Positions 40,280 to 51,345 of a DNA stretch of 64,000 nt are shown piece by piece (position 1 is the stretch's first letter; each line of letters opens with the position of its first letter). The translations under genes were made by a program, and so were the position numbers. The stretch lies in the NCBI RefSeq assembly GCF_026015985.1, contig NZ_CP110389.1, positions 4,124,001-4,188,000 on the forward strand, written 5' to 3'. Under the pieces are notes generated by a model. It was not told the origin of the DNA. It did no database searches and saw only the letters and a list, made by a program, of their open reading frames with translations. This DNA comes from Rhodopseudomonas sp. P2A-2r (GTDB taxonomy: Bacteria; Pseudomonadota; Alphaproteobacteria; Rhizobiales; Xanthobacteraceae).

Positions 40280-40475
40280 ATGGATTTTGGTTTGATCGAC
40301 AGCGCCGCAATCGAAATTGCGGAACGCGTCACCGGTGGTCATCGGGATGCTGGAAAGCAATGCCGGTGGCGGGGCATCGAGGCAGCGCGCGCCATTGACC
40401 GCGCTCGGCGCGAACGACGCGCTGCGCTTTGCGCCCAAACGTGATCAGAGGATTTTGGAAGCGGCCGGCGCCTAA
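40280..40475 (+). pseudogene. Possible small gene (about 64 aa) split by a frameshift
   Basis: The frame from ATG 40280 reads DFGLIDSAAIEIAERVTG and then loses coding character. A second frame continues VVIGMLESNAGGGA, then PLTALGANDALRFAPKRD and ends LEAAGA before TAA (40473-40475). Joined at 40331-40340 by removing one base (or adding two) they make one plausible small soluble protein with G/C-rich third positions. I recall similar small unnamed proteins in this bacterial group, but not with certainty. No strong Shine-Dalgarno. Could be another sequence error or a decayed gene. Confidence 0.35.
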
Positions 40476-40497
40476 GCCCGGCCCACGCGCACTTCGC

Positions 40498-41061
40498 CTA
40501 CGTCGCGGCGCGCTTCTTCGGCTTCGGCCGGGCGACCTTCGGCTGCTGCACCGGCTCGGGGCCGCGTTCGACCATGGTCAGACGCCCGGCGGTAAACGTG
40601 TAGATCCCCGGTCGCGCGCCACGCGAATAGGTCAGCACGGCGACGCGATCGCCCCGCGGATTGTTGGAGAGGTTGACGCTGTCGGGCGCGCCGTTGCCGC
40701 GCGCCACGTCGCATTCGGTATGACCGAGCGCGACCACGCCGGGCCGCTCACCGGCCGGCGCGCCGGCCGCGCCATCGGCGAGTGCATTGGCATCGGTCGC
40801 TCCGGGTGGCGCCATGCCGGGGCACATGCCATCGGCGCTGATCAGATCCTCGGCAGATACCGGCTTGTCGGGGGTGAGCGGCGGGCTGTCGATCGACACA
40901 TTCTTGATGAAGACCCGGCCGGGCCTGGAAAACCAGTCCGCGTCCTTGGACAGCAGGTCCGACGAAAACATGTCGCCGCCCATGCCCGCACAACCGGCAA
41001 GCAAGGGGCCCGCGAGCAGCAGAACGAACAGTCCGATCCGGTGATGTTTCTCGTGTCGCAC
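40498..41061 (-). CDS. Putative lipoprotein of unknown function
   Basis: About 187 residues with a lipoprotein signal: hydrophobic FVLLLAGPLLAGC, with Cys at the lipobox. The rest is hydrophilic, with two further Cys in DGMCPGMAPPG and HTECDVARGN, and ends with a basic tail (KVARPKPKKRAAT). The middle holds VNLSNNPRGDRVAVLTYSRG. I do not recognise a named family. The start is uncertain: GTG at 41061 gives the shortest signal peptide; a GTG at 41079 adds six residues. It is downstream of holC on the same strand with a 120-base gap. Confidence 0.6.
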   Translation of the reverse strand: MRHEKHHRIGLFVLLLAGPLLAGCAGMGGDMFSSDLLSKDADWFSRPGRVFIKNVSIDSPPLTPDKPVSAEDLISADGMCPGMAPPGATDANALADGAAGAPAGERPGVVALGHTECDVARGNGAPDSVNLSNNPRGDRVAVLTYSRGARPGIYTFTAGRLTMVERGPEPVQQPKVARPKPKKRAAT

Positions 41062-41180
41062 GATGAACTCAATTCCCACAACGCCTAAGCGCCTGTAACA
41101 CCATCCATTTGCGGCACGACCATGGCTGGAGACAAGCGCCGCCGACGAAACCGCAGATTATCATTAATATCAAACAATAC

Positions 41181-41633
41181 CTATTGCTTGCGTTGCCATC
41201 GCCCGTGCTCGTCGGTCTGCCAGTAGGCCACCGAAAAGCCGCGGGCCTTGCTGGCGGTCCAGGCCGCACGGGCGATGGCCAGCGCGTCGGGATCGTCGCC
41301 GTTGAAGACCAGCACCATGCGTTCGTAAAGTTCGCCGTCGGCCGGCAGCCCAGCATTGTCCACCAGAAACCTGACCTGAGCCCCGTTCGGATTGCCCTCC
41401 TCCACCGCAAGAATCACCGGCTGGTCCGCCGCATCTGCCGCACGCCAGGTGGCATGCGGCAGAAAGGAATCCTCACGGTAGGTCCACAGATGCGCATCCA
41501 GCGCATCCGCCCGTTCTTCCGACGACGCCTGCACCACCACCCGCCAGCCGCGCGCCAGGGATTTCTCCAGCAACGGCGGCAGGACGTTCTCCAGCGTCAT
41601 GTCTTGCAGGTGATAGAACAGGACTTCGGTCAT
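41181..41633 (-). CDS. holC: DNA polymerase III subunit chi
   Basis: 150 residues with the HolC fold: MTEVLFYHLQDMTLENVLPP at the start, RGWRVVVQASSEERADALDA, LWTYREDSFLPH and the C-terminal FSVAYWQTDEHGRW. Chi links the polymerase III clamp loader to single-strand binding protein. ATG at 41633. It follows pepA by 18 bases on the same strand, the pepA-holC order common in proteobacteria. Assignment is firm by motif and context. Confidence 0.92.
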   Translation of the reverse strand: MTEVLFYHLQDMTLENVLPPLLEKSLARGWRVVVQASSEERADALDAHLWTYREDSFLPHATWRAADAADQPVILAVEEGNPNGAQVRFLVDNAGLPADGELYERMVLVFNGDDPDALAIARAAWTASKARGFSVAYWQTDEHGRWQRKQ

Positions 41634-41651
41634 CGGGTCGGGCCGTCTGCG

Positions 41652-43153
41652 CTACTTGCCGGCTTCGTAATAGTCCGCCACCAGCCGGTCGAGCAGACGG
41701 ACGCCGTAGCCCGAGCCCCAGCTCTGGTTGATCTCGGTCTTGGGTGCGCCCATGGCGGTGCCCGCGATGTCGAGATGCGCCCACGGCGTGTCGCCGACGA
41801 AACGCTGCAGGAACTGGGCGGCGGTGATCGAGCCGCCATTGCGGGCGCCGGCGTTCTTCATGTCGGCGAACTGCGAGTCCATCATCTTGTCGTATTCCGG
41901 CCCCATCGGCAGCCGCCAGACCTTCTCGCCGGTGGCCTGCCCGACCGCATAGAGCCGCTCCGACAACTCGTCATTGTTGGAGAACAGTCCTGCATGTTCG
42001 GTGCCGAGCGCAACCAGGATCGCGCCGGTCAGGGTCGCCAGATCGACCATGAACTTCGGCTTGATCTTCTCTTTCACGTACCAGAGCACGTCGGCCAGCA
42101 CGAGGCGGCCTTCGGCGTCGGTATTGATGATCTCGATGGTCTGGCCGGACATCGAGGTGACGATATCGCCGGGCCGCTGGGCGTTGCCGTCCGGCATGTT
42201 CTCGACGATGCCGATGGCGCCGACCACGTTGCACTTGGCCTTGCGGCCGGCCAGCGCATGCATCAGGCCGACCACGCAGGCGGCGCCGCCCATGTCGCCC
42301 TTCATGTCCTCCATCGAGCCCGACGGCTTGATGGAAATGCCGCCGGTGTCGAAGGTGACGCCCTTGCCGACAAAGGCGACCGGCTGCTCGCCCTTCCTGC
42401 CGCCGTTCCAGCGCATCACCACCATGCGGCCGGGCTGAGTCGAGCCCTGCGACACGCCGAGCAGCGCGCCCATGCCGAGCTTGGCCATGGCCTTGACGTC
42501 GAGCACCTCGACCACAACCCCAAGCTTCTTCAGTTCGGAAGCGCGGCGCGCGAACTCGGCGGGAAACAGCACGTTCGGCGGCTCGTTGACCAGCTCGCGG
42601 GCGAGAATCACGCCATCGACAATGTGCGCCTCGGGCGCAAACGCCTTTTCGCCGCCGCAACATCTTCCACCGCGATCGAAACCGCAGCTTTGACGGCGGT
42701 ATCGTCGCCGTCCTTCTTCTTGGTCTTGTAGCGATCGAACTTGTAGGCGCGCAGCAGCACGCCTGTTGCGATGGACGCGGCCTGCCCCGGCGTCATGGCG
42801 CCGTCCGGCAATTCGGCCATCACCGTAACCGTATCGGTGCCCGCCGTGATCTTGCCGGCCAGCACGCCGCCAAATTTGAGGATGTCTGCGTCCTTGAGAT
42901 CCGCAACCTTGCCGGTGCCGATCACGATCAGCCGAGTCGCCTTGAGACCTTCAGGGGCGAGAATATCGAGGGCGGCGGCGTTCTTGCCTTTGAACTGGCT
43001 GGCGGAAGCAGCCCGCTTCACGGTGGCGGCGGCAGCGCCCAGCACCTTGGCCGTGGCCGCGCCCAGCTTCAGCGAGTCGTCGCAGAACACCACGAGAACG
43101 CCGCGCGCGGCAGCGGAAAACGGAACAAAGCCGACCTTGACGGCATCGGGCAT
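41652..43153 (-). CDS. pepA: Leucyl aminopeptidase (M17), frame broken by a 1-nt deletion
   Basis: About 500 residues once corrected. Catalytic domain: [45 protein letters not shown] (metal ligands Asp and Glu). N-terminal domain starts [11 protein letters not shown]. The N-terminal frame runs to [15 protein letters not shown] and stops; the C-terminal frame begins [16 protein letters not shown]. Adding one T to the plus-strand T-run 42646-42649 gives [20 protein letters not shown] and exactly 501 codons. PepA cuts N-terminal residues of peptides and in some bacteria also binds DNA. ATG at 43153 with GGAGG upstream. Divergent from lptF. Confidence 0.9.
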
Positions 43154-43649
43154 AGGGAAATCCTCCAAAAGTCAGGTGTGTCGCAGAGGTCGGGCGAGAA
43201 TCCGGTCGGTGCGGCGGTTCAGACGTTTTGTTGTCGCCACAGCCAGAGCCGTCAAGTCAGGTTCTGACCTTATATGGCCCCGCGGGCGCAGTTTCGTGCA
43301 TTGGAACCGGGGGCACGTCCAGTCTCGTCTCTAGTGCTGTACGGAAACAACGCCTCCATGTCCGGATGCCTGCCGTACGATAGATAGGTCAAGCACCGGC
43401 GCGCGCGGCCAGCGCCGGTCGGCCTTCGACGCCGATCTGCAGGGGCGCCCTAGTGGCCCCCGGGCCACATGGTAAAGGATAATTAACCATATCCCCAGTG
43501 AGCCATCTGCCGGCCATTTTGTTGACCAATCAAAGGGATGGTAAGTGAGAGAGTGTGCAGTCAGAACACGGCGGCGTGACTATGGGGGATCCCTCACCGG
43601 GATTGGCCACGCAGGCGGATTTCGGGCTGGGATGGGATTGAACTGACCG
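43154..43649. other. Intergenic region between divergent pepA and lptF
   Basis: About 500 bases with no supported gene. It holds the pepA leader (minus) and the promoter/leader of the lptFGD-surA-pdxA-rsmA row. An A/T-rich patch ATAATTAACCATATC lies near 43480-43495 and TTGTTGACCAATCAAAG near 43520; these could be promoter elements but I cannot assign them. Confidence 0.5.
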
Positions 43650-44829
43650 ATGGGGTCAATCGACAGATATATCTTCCGCACGACGCTTGCGTCGTTTGCG
43701 CTAGTTCTGGTCAGCCTGACTGGCGTGATCTGGATTACGCAGGCGTTGCGCGGAATCGATCTGATGACGAGCCAGGGTCAGACCATCCTGACCTTTCTCG
43801 GCGTGACCAGCCTCGCCATTCCCGTGCTGCTGTTCATTATCGCGCCTATCGCCCTGATGATCGCGGTGTCGCACACGCTCACCAAGCTCGCGACCGATTC
43901 TGGAAATCATCGTGATCAATGCCGCGGGCATGTCGCCGCTGCGGCTGTTCAGGCCATTTTTGTACGCTACCGTCGTCGTCGCGCTTCTGGTCGCGTTCAT
44001 CGGCTCCTATCTGGCGCCGGACGGCATGCGCCGGCTGAAGCGCTGGGACGCCGAGATCACCGCCGACGTGATGTCGAACATCCTGCAGCCCGGCCGCTTT
44101 GCGCAGCTCGACCAGAATCTCACGATGCGCATTCGCGAGCGGCAGCCAGGCGGGCTGCTGGTCGGCATCTTCGTCGACGACCGTCGCGATCCCAAGGAAC
44201 GCGTCTCCATCGTCGCCGACCACGGCACCGTCATGAAGAACGGCGACGGCTCCTTCCTGATCCTCGAGGATGGCAATCTCGAACGCTTCGAGCTCGGCAA
44301 GACCGATCCGGCCATGGTCGCATTCGGCCGCTACGCGTTCGACATGTCGAAATTCTCCAACCGAAGCAAGGACGTCACTTACGGAATCCGCGAGCGTTAC
44401 CTGTGGGAGCTGGTGTCGCCGCCGGCAGACGATCCGGTCTATGTGCAGATGCCTGGCGCCTTCAGCGCCGAGCTGCATGATCGCCTCACGGCGCCCCTCT
44501 ATCCGTTCGCCTTCGCTGCCCTTACCTTCGCCTTCCTCGGCACCCCGCGCACCACGCGGCAAAGCCGCAATTTCTCCATCGGCTGTTCGATCGCCGCGGT
44601 GTTCGGACTGCGCATGGCGGGGTTTGCCGCATCCGTCATGGCCGCCAAATCGAGTTTTGCAGCCCCCTTCCAGTACCTCATGCTGTTTACAGCCATTGGC
44701 GCCAGCGTCTGGATCATTGCCGGCGGCATCGTCATCGAACCGCCGGCCGGCCTGATGGAAGCCATCAACAGATCGAACGCGCGGCTGCTGCGCTGGTCGC
44801 GCCTGGGTCGGCGGCCTGTTGCCACATGA
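43650..44829 (+). CDS. lptF: LPS export ABC permease LptF, frame broken by a 1-nt insertion
   Basis: About 392 residues once corrected. Starts GSIDRYIFRTTLASFALVLV, with the LptF/LptG helices and periplasmic beta-jellyroll (MRIRERQPGGLLVGIFVDDR), ending NARLLRWSRLG. With LptG and LptB it forms the inner-membrane LPS extractor. The first frame ends TLTKLATDSGNHRDQ, while frame two resumes VINAAGMSPLRLFRPF. Removing one base within 43901-43903 (TGG) restores DSEIIVINAAGM and 393 codons. Stop overlaps the lptG start (ATGA). LptF is essential, so a sequence error is likely. Confidence 0.9.
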
Positions 44830-45924
44830 GCATGGTGACCAACACCCTTGGGCGATATTTTGCCGGTCGCTTCCTGACGGCTGCGGTCGGCGTGTTCGTC
44901 AGCATCTTCATGCTGCTGGTGCTGGTCGACTACATCGAGATGGTGCGGCGAACCTCCGGGCTGCCAACCGCCTCCGCGCTGATGGTGGCGGAGACGTCGC
45001 TGTTCCGCGTGCCGCAACTGCTCGAAAAGATGATGCCGTTCTGCATCCTGATCGGGGCAATGACCTGCTACCTGGCACTGTCGCGGCGGCTCGAACTGGT
45101 CGTGGCACGCGCCGCCGGCGTGTCGGCATGGCAGTTCATTTCGCCGGCGCTGGTGTGCGCCTTGGTGCTCGGCGTGCTAGCCACTGTGGCGTATAATCCG
45201 ATGTCCGCCAATCTGCGCGAACTGTCCAAGAAGATGGAGGCCGAACTGTTCGGCGACGCCCCTGGCGGCGGCGTGCAGGACGCCTCGGGCTTCTGGATCA
45301 ACCAGGTCAACAGCGAGGGCCAGGCGATCATCAATGCCGCCCGCAGCGAACAGCAGGGTATGCGCCTGACGGGGCTGACAGTGTTCCGTTTCGGCACGGA
45401 CTTTCAGTTCATGGAGCGGATCGAGGCTCGCGAGGCATCGCTGGAGACCGGCCGGTGGCTGTTCAAGTCGGTACGGCGCTACACCCTCGATCTCGCCGGC
45501 AGTCGATCAGGACACCATGTATCTGGCCACCTCGCTGACCCCGGCCCAGGTCCGCAACAGTTTCTCGACCCCCGAAACCGTGTCATTTTGGCAACTCCCG
45601 TCCTATATCAAGTCATCGGAAAGTTCTGGCTTTGCAACCGCAGGTTATCGTCTGCAGTACCACAAACTCATTGCACAGCCATTTTTGCTGGCTGCGATGG
45701 TCATGCTTGCAGCTTCGGTCAGCCTGCGGTTCTTCCGCATGGGCGGAGTCCAGAAGATGGTTTTGAGTGGCGTGGGCGCGGGCTTTCTGCTCTATGTTCT
45801 GTCCAAAGTGACTGAAGATTTGAGCAAGGCTGAGTTGATGCATCCGATCGCTGCGGCGTGGCTGCCTGTATGTGTGGGCGGCCTCACCGGCTTTTTGGCC
45901 TTGTTGTACCAGGAGGACGGGTAG
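44826..45924 (+). CDS. lptG: LPS export ABC permease LptG, frame broken by a 1-nt insertion
   Basis: About 365 residues once corrected. TM1 FLTAAVGVFVSIFMLLVLVD, later LSRRLELVVARAAGVSAWQF (coupling-helix region) and C-terminal RFFRMGGVQKMVLSGVGAGF, typical of LptG. The first frame runs to SVRRYTLDLAGSRSGHH and the second resumes MYLATSLTPAQVRNSF. Dropping one C at 45494 gives LDLPAVDQDTMYLATS and exactly 366 codons. ATG overlaps the lptF stop by four bases (ATGA); its own stop shares bases with the lptD start (TAGTG). Both overlaps imply translational coupling in one operon. Confidence 0.9.
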
Positions 45925-48411
45925 TGGCCGTTTTCGCCGCCCTCCAAGAACGGACGCCTAAGTCGGGGCGGCGCATGAGCATGCGCTGCGCCCGATGCTA
46001 CGCGCCTTCCGTTCTGGCGTCGTTGTGTGTGTCTGTGTTGGGAATTGCCATCGCGATAAGCGGTGCTGCGATAACGCCGGCGGCTGCCCAGAGCTTCACC
46101 TATAACGCACCGCATACGCGACCGAAGCCGCCGCCGGCCGCCCAGACCGGGCAGATGCTGGTCCAGGCCGTCGAGGTCGACTACGATTACAATAATTCGC
46201 GCGTGTCGGCCGTCGGCAGCGTGCAGATGTTCTATAATGGAACGTCCGTGGAGGCCGACAAGGTCATCTACGACCAGAAGACGAAGCGCCTGCATGCTGA
46301 AGGCAACGTCCGCATGACGGACGCCGACGGCAAGATTACGTATGCCAATCTGCTCGATCTCAGCGATGACTACCGCGACGGCTTCGTCGATTCGCTGCGC
46401 ATGGACACCGCCGACGCGACCCGCATGGCGGCCACGCGACTGGACCGCAGTTCCGGCAACTACACGGTGTTCCAGAACGGCGTCTACACTGCCTGCGCGG
46501 CCTGTAAGGACGATCCGAAGAGGCCGCCGCTGTGGCAGGTCAAGGGTGCCCGCATCATCCACGACCAGACCGACAAGATGCTGTATTTCGAGGACGCCCG
46601 GATCGAGTTCTTCGGTGTGCCCCTCGCCTACATGCCCTACTTCTCGACGCCGGACCCGACCGTGAAGCGCAAGACCGGCTTTCTGATGCCGAGCTTCACC
46701 AACACGACGGCGAACGGCTACGGAATCGAGGCGCCCTTCTACTGGGCCATCGCTCCCGACTACGATGCGACGATCGCACCTCGCTACACGTCCAAGCAGG
46801 GCTTGCTGCTGCAGGGAGAATTCCGCCAACGGCTGATGGACGGCGCGTATTCGATCCGCGCGTACGGCATCAACCAGCAGGATCGCTCGGCCTATGCCGG
46901 CGCCCCCGGCGACAAGGACTTCCGCGGCGGCGTCGAGATCCAAGGGCCAGTTTGCCATCAACGACAAGTGGATCTGGGGCTGGGATGCGGTTGCGCTCAG
47001 CGACTACACCTTCCTGCAGGATTATCGGCTGTCCCTGTACAAGGACCCGATGGCATCGCTGCTGAACCTGCAGACAGAGGCGGTTTCGCAGCTCTATCTG
47101 ACTGGCGTCGGCACGCGCAGCTTCTTCGATGCGCGGACGATCTATTACCTCAGCTATTCCGGCAACCAGAGCCAGGTGCCGGTGATCCATCCCGTGGTGG
47201 ACTACAACAACGTCATCAAGAACAATATTGTTGGCGGCGAATTCAGCTACAAGACCAACTTCACCAGCCTGAGCCGCGACACGGCAGCATTCAGTGCGAT
47301 TACCAGCGGCGGATGCGCGCCGACGAGTGCTGATACGGCTGAAGCCCGCAAGGTGGTCCGCGCCAACTGCATCCTAAGTGGCGCCCCTGGAACCTACACC
47401 CGCTTTTCGGCCGAAGCGCAGTGGCGCAAGTCGTATACGGATTCCTTCGGCCAGATCTTCACGCCGTTCGCAATGCTCCGCGTCGATGCGATCGATTCGT
47501 CGATCTCCAACCAGCCGGGCGTTGCTGCCATGGGATTGACCCCCGGCGATACCCAGGCACTGCGGGTCATGCCGACCGTTGGCTTGGAGTATCGCTATCC
47601 CTTCATCAACGTTCAGCCGTGGGGCACCACAACCATCGAGCCGATCGCCCAGGTCATCATTCGTCCTAACGAGACCTATGCCGGCAAGCTGCCGAACGAG
47701 GACGCACAGAGCCTGAACTTCGACGCAAGCAACCTGTTCAGCGTCGACAAGTTCTCCGGCAATGACCGCGTCGAAGGCGGCGGCCGCGCCAATGTCGGTG
47801 TTCAGGCGACCACACAGTTCGACCGCGGCGGTTCGGTGAACGTGCTGTTCGGCCAGTCCTACCAGCTGTTCGGCATGAACTCCTTCGCCGTCGCTGACCT
47901 CACCAACACCGGTGTGGATTCGGGTCTCGCAACCGCGAAGTCTGACTACGTCGCCCGCATCAACTATTCGCCGAACCGGACCTATACCTTCAGCACCCGC
48001 GCCCGCATCGACGAGCAGACCTCGGCGGTTTCACGTTTTGAGGCCGAAGGCCGCGCCAGCTTCGATCGCTGGTCGGTCAGCCTGATGTACGGCAACTACG
48101 CGCCCCAGGTGGATCTCGGCTACCTGACACGCCGCGAAGGCCTGCTGGCCTCGGGCTCCGTCAAGGTCGCCGCTAACTGGGTGGTGACCGGCGCCGCGCG
48201 ATGGGATCTCGAAGCGAACAAGATTAACCAGTACACTATCGGCGCTGGCTACGTTGACGACTGCTTCGTTTTAGCTGCCACCTACGGGACATCGTACGCT
48301 TATGCGGTCGGCACAGCGGCGCCCGTCCTGAGCCATGTTTTCGGATTCCAGCTCGGACTGCGGACACTCGGAACCACGGCTGCCGCCAGCACGGGAGCAG
48401 GCGTACAGTAA
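45924..48411 (+). CDS. lptD: LPS assembly protein LptD, frame broken by a 1-nt insertion
   Basis: About 828 residues once corrected. Signal peptide LASLCVSVLGIAIAISGAAI then an LptA-like N-terminal jellyroll (VDYDYNNSRVSAVGSVQMFY) and a large barrel. Family-typical segment TGFLMPSFTNTTANGYGIEA is present, as are CAACKDDPKRPPLW cysteines. LptD with LptE inserts LPS in the outer leaflet. Frames join at 46940-46946: the first reads GGVEIQGPVCHQR, the second GQFAINDKWIWGW. Removing one C or G gives VEI(K/Q)GQFAIND and 829 codons. GTG at 45924 has AGGAGG 7 bases upstream; an ATG at 45975 is an alternative. Confidence 0.88.
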
Positions 48412-48456
48412 CGCTGCTCCGTTGCCGTTGCGGCGCGACGAATCGAGATTGAATTT

Positions 48457-49410
48457 ATGGTTGATGCGGCAGTTCTGACAATGAGCACCTCCGTTTCCAA
48501 ACGAATCCTCCGCGTCGTCATCGCTGCGGCCGTCATCCTGACGTGCTACGGCTCGCAGTTGCGGGCCCAATCGGTCGCGGTAATGGTCAACGGCGAAGCG
48601 ATCACCAATTTCGATATCGAGCAGCGCACCAAGCTGACGGTCCTGTCGACGCAGAAGTCCCCAAGCCGGCAGGAAGTGATCGACGAACTGATCAATGAAA
48701 AGGTCAAGATCAAGGAAGGCAAGAAGTACAGCATCGAGCCGGGATCTTCCGAAGTCGATTCCGCCTTCGGCAGCATGAGCTCGCGGATGCGTATCACGCC
48801 CGATCAGTTGGTCCAGTCGCTCGCCTCCAAGGGCATCCGGCCGAACACGCTGAAAAGCCGGCTCAAGGCCGACATGGTCTGGAATGCGCTCGTACGCGGG
48901 CGTTTCAAGCAGAGCCTGCAGGTTGGCGAAAAAGAGGTCGAAGCGGCGGTCCAGAGCGCCGGTGGCGACAGCAATGCGGAAGCCTTTGAATATCAGTTGC
49001 GCCCGATGGTCCTGATCGTTCCGCGCGGCGCACCTGCCAGCCAGATGGAATCCCGCAAGAGGGAAGCCGACGCCGTGCGCGAACGCGTGCAGACTTGCGA
49101 GGAAGCCAACAGCACCTTCAAGTCGATGCAGAACGCGACGATCCGCGACACCGTCACGAAGACGTCCGCCGATATTCCGGCCAACCTGCGCGATCTGCTC
49201 GACAAGACACCGGTGGGTCACCTGACACCACCCGAGGTGACCAAACAGGGCATCGAAATGGTGGCGCTGTGCTCACGCAAGCCTACCAAGATCGACACGC
49301 CGAAGAAGCGTGAAATCCGCGAAAAGATGTTCGCAGAAAAGTTCGAGGCCAAGTCCAAGGCCTACCTGCAAGAAGTCCGCAAAGCCGCAATGATCGAATA
49401 CCGGCAGTAA
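48457..49410 (+). CDS. surA: SurA-type periplasmic chaperone (SurA N-terminal domain protein)
   Basis: 317 residues with a signal peptide (VVIAAAVILTCYGSQLRA). The SurA N-terminal domain is recognisable: SVAVMVNGEAITNFDIEQRT, VIDELINEKVKIKEGKKY, and the KGIRPNTLKSRLKADMVWN helix. A C-terminal part (TPVGHLTPPEVTKQGIEMVA) resembles a parvulin-like rotamase segment, but without a clear full parvulin active site. SurA escorts outer-membrane proteins, including LptD, to the BAM complex. Position directly after lptD and before pdxA is the usual one. ATG at 48457 preferred; 48481 is the alternative. Confidence 0.85.
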   Translation: MVDAAVLTMSTSVSKRILRVVIAAAVILTCYGSQLRAQSVAVMVNGEAITNFDIEQRTKLTVLSTQKSPSRQEVIDELINEKVKIKEGKKYSIEPGSSEVDSAFGSMSSRMRITPDQLVQSLASKGIRPNTLKSRLKADMVWNALVRGRFKQSLQVGEKEVEAAVQSAGGDSNAEAFEYQLRPMVLIVPRGAPASQMESRKREADAVRERVQTCEEANSTFKSMQNATIRDTVTKTSADIPANLRDLLDKTPVGHLTPPEVTKQGIEMVALCSRKPTKIDTPKKREIREKMFAEKFEAKSKAYLQEVRKAAMIEYRQ

Positions 49411-49462
49411 GCCGCCGCACTGGCTTCATATTCTGCGCATCAACGCGCTTCTGGGCGGCTGC

Positions 49463-50467
49463 ATGGCAAATCCTCTCGCGCTGACACTCGGTGAACCGGC
49501 GGGCATCGGGCCTGACATCGCGCTCGCCGCATGGCTACGACGGCACGAACAAAAGCTGCCGCCGTTTTATCTGCTCGGCGATCTCGATTTCATCGCCGCG
49601 CGAGCGCGCACTCTTGATCTCGACATCCCGATCGCTGTGGTGTCCCCCGCAGAAGCATCGGCGACGTTCGCTGATGCGTTGCCGGTGGTCCCCTGCGGCC
49701 CAACCACGACCGCACGGCCGGGCCATCCTGACGCCTCCAGCGCCGGCGTGGCGATCGCATCGATCCGTCAGGCCGTGGCCGACGTACAGGCCGGTCGCGC
49801 CGCCGGTCTGGTCACCAATCCCATCGCCAAGAGCGTATTGTACCGCGCCGGCTTCAACCATCCCGGCCACACCGAGTTCCTCGCCGAGCTGGCAGCCCGC
49901 GACGGCGTTACGCCGATGCCGGTAATGATGCTGTGGTCGCCTACGCTCGCCGTGGTGCCAGTGACTATCCACGTCTCGCTGCGCGACGCCATTGAACAAC
50001 TCTCAAGCCATTTAATCACCGCCACCGCGCGCATCGTCGTGGCCGATCTGCGCGCTCGCTTTGGACTGCGCCGGCCTCGCCTGGCGATCTCCGGCCTCAA
50101 TCCCCATGCCGGCGAAGACGGCACCATGGGCGACGAGGAACAGACCATCATCGCGCAGGCGATCACGGTGCTGCGCAACGAAGGCATCGATGTTCGCGGC
50201 CCGCTGCCCGCAGACACTATGTTTCATCCCGCCGCCCGCGCCACCTACGACTGCGCGATCTGCATGTACCATGATCAAGCGCTGATCCCGATCAAGACCA
50301 TCGCCTTCGACGACGGCGTCAACGTGACCCTCGGCCTGCCGTTCATCCGGACCTCGCCCGACCACGGCACCGCCTTCGATATCGCCGGCAGCGGCCGCGC
50401 CAATCCCTCCAGCCTGATCGCGGCCCTGCACCTGGCCGCGCGCATGGCCGCGGCGCAAAACCGATGA
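49463..50467 (+). CDS. pdxA: 4-hydroxythreonine-4-phosphate dehydrogenase
   Basis: 334 residues. PdxA hallmarks: [19 protein letters not shown] at the N terminus (usual GDPAGIGPE, here E and D exchanged), [13 protein letters not shown] with a metal His, [18 protein letters not shown] and [20 protein letters not shown] with the other metal His. It oxidises 4-phosphohydroxy-L-threonine on the way to pyridoxal phosphate. ATG at 49463. The stop overlaps the rsmA start by four bases (ATGA), a common surA-pdxA-rsmA arrangement in proteobacteria. Confidence 0.96.
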   Translation: MANPLALTLGEPAGIGPDIALAAWLRRHEQKLPPFYLLGDLDFIAARARTLDLDIPIAVVSPAEASATFADALPVVPCGPTTTARPGHPDASSAGVAIASIRQAVADVQAGRAAGLVTNPIAKSVLYRAGFNHPGHTEFLAELAARDGVTPMPVMMLWSPTLAVVPVTIHVSLRDAIEQLSSHLITATARIVVADLRARFGLRRPRLAISGLNPHAGEDGTMGDEEQTIIAQAITVLRNEGIDVRGPLPADTMFHPAARATYDCAICMYHDQALIPIKTIAFDDGVNVTLGLPFIRTSPDHGTAFDIAGSGRANPSSLIAALHLAARMAAAQNR

Positions 50468-51327
50468 CATCGAGAATCGACGACCTGCCGCCGCTGCGCG
50501 ACGTCATTCGCACCTACGACCTGTCGGCCCGCAAATCGCTCGGCCAGAACTTCCTGCTCGACCTCAACCTGCTCACCCGGATCGCCCGCGCGGCCGGCCC
50601 GCTGGAAAACGCCACCGTGATCGAGATCGGTCCCGGCCCCGGCGGCCTGACGCGCGCGCTGCTGGCGCTCGGCGCCAGACGGGTCATCGCCATCGAGCGC
50701 GACGAACGCGCGCTCGGCGCGCTGCAGGATATTTTGAAGCACTATCCCGGCCGGCTGGAGATCATCAGCGGCGACGCCACGACCTTCGATCCGCGGCCGT
50801 TGCTTGGCGGGGAACAGGCAAAGATCGTCGCCAACCTGCCCTACAATATTGCGACGGCGTTGCTGGTCGACTGGCTCAGCATCGAGCCGTGGCCGCCCTG
50901 GTACGACACGATGGTGCTGATGTTTCAGCGCGAGGTCGCCGAACGCATCGTCGCGCGAGAAGACGAGGAGGCCTATGGTCGCCTAGGCGTGCTCGCCAAC
51001 TGGCGCTGCGAAACCAAAATCCTGTTCGACATTTCGCCCGCCGCCTTCGTGCCGCCACCGAAGGTGACCTCGTCCGTGGTGCGGCTGGTGCCCCGCGTGT
51101 CACCAGAGCCGTGCGACCGCAAGACCCTCGAGCGGATCACTGCGGCTGCGTTCGGCCAGCGCCGCAAGATGCTCCGGCAGAGTCTGAAGGGGCTGACTGT
51201 CGACCCGGCCGTGCTGGCCGCTGCTGCGGGCATTGATCCCACCCGGCGCGCCGAAACCGTGCCGGTCTCCGGCTTTGTCGCCATGGCGCGCGCGTTGGCC
51301 GAGTTTCGTGAGCCCCAACAGACGTGA
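50464..51327 (+). CDS. rsmA: 16S rRNA (adenine1518-N6/adenine1519-N6)-dimethyltransferase
   Basis: 287 residues. KsgA/RsmA motifs: [21 protein letters not shown]-binding [31 protein letters not shown] (catalytic NLPY), and [13 protein letters not shown] in the C-terminal half. It dimethylates two adenines near the 3' end of 16S rRNA, a late ribosome-assembly step. Four-base overlap with pdxA. Last gene of the plus-strand row that begins with lptF. Confidence 0.97.
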   Translation: MTSRIDDLPPLRDVIRTYDLSARKSLGQNFLLDLNLLTRIARAAGPLENATVIEIGPGPGGLTRALLALGARRVIAIERDERALGALQDILKHYPGRLEIISGDATTFDPRPLLGGEQAKIVANLPYNIATALLVDWLSIEPWPPWYDTMVLMFQREVAERIVAREDEEAYGRLGVLANWRCETKILFDISPAAFVPPPKVTSSVVRLVPRVSPEPCDRKTLERITAAAFGQRRKMLRQSLKGLTVDPAVLAAAAGIDPTRRAETVPVSGFVAMARALAEFREPQQT

Positions 51328-51345
51328 TCCGCCGGCTACGACCGG

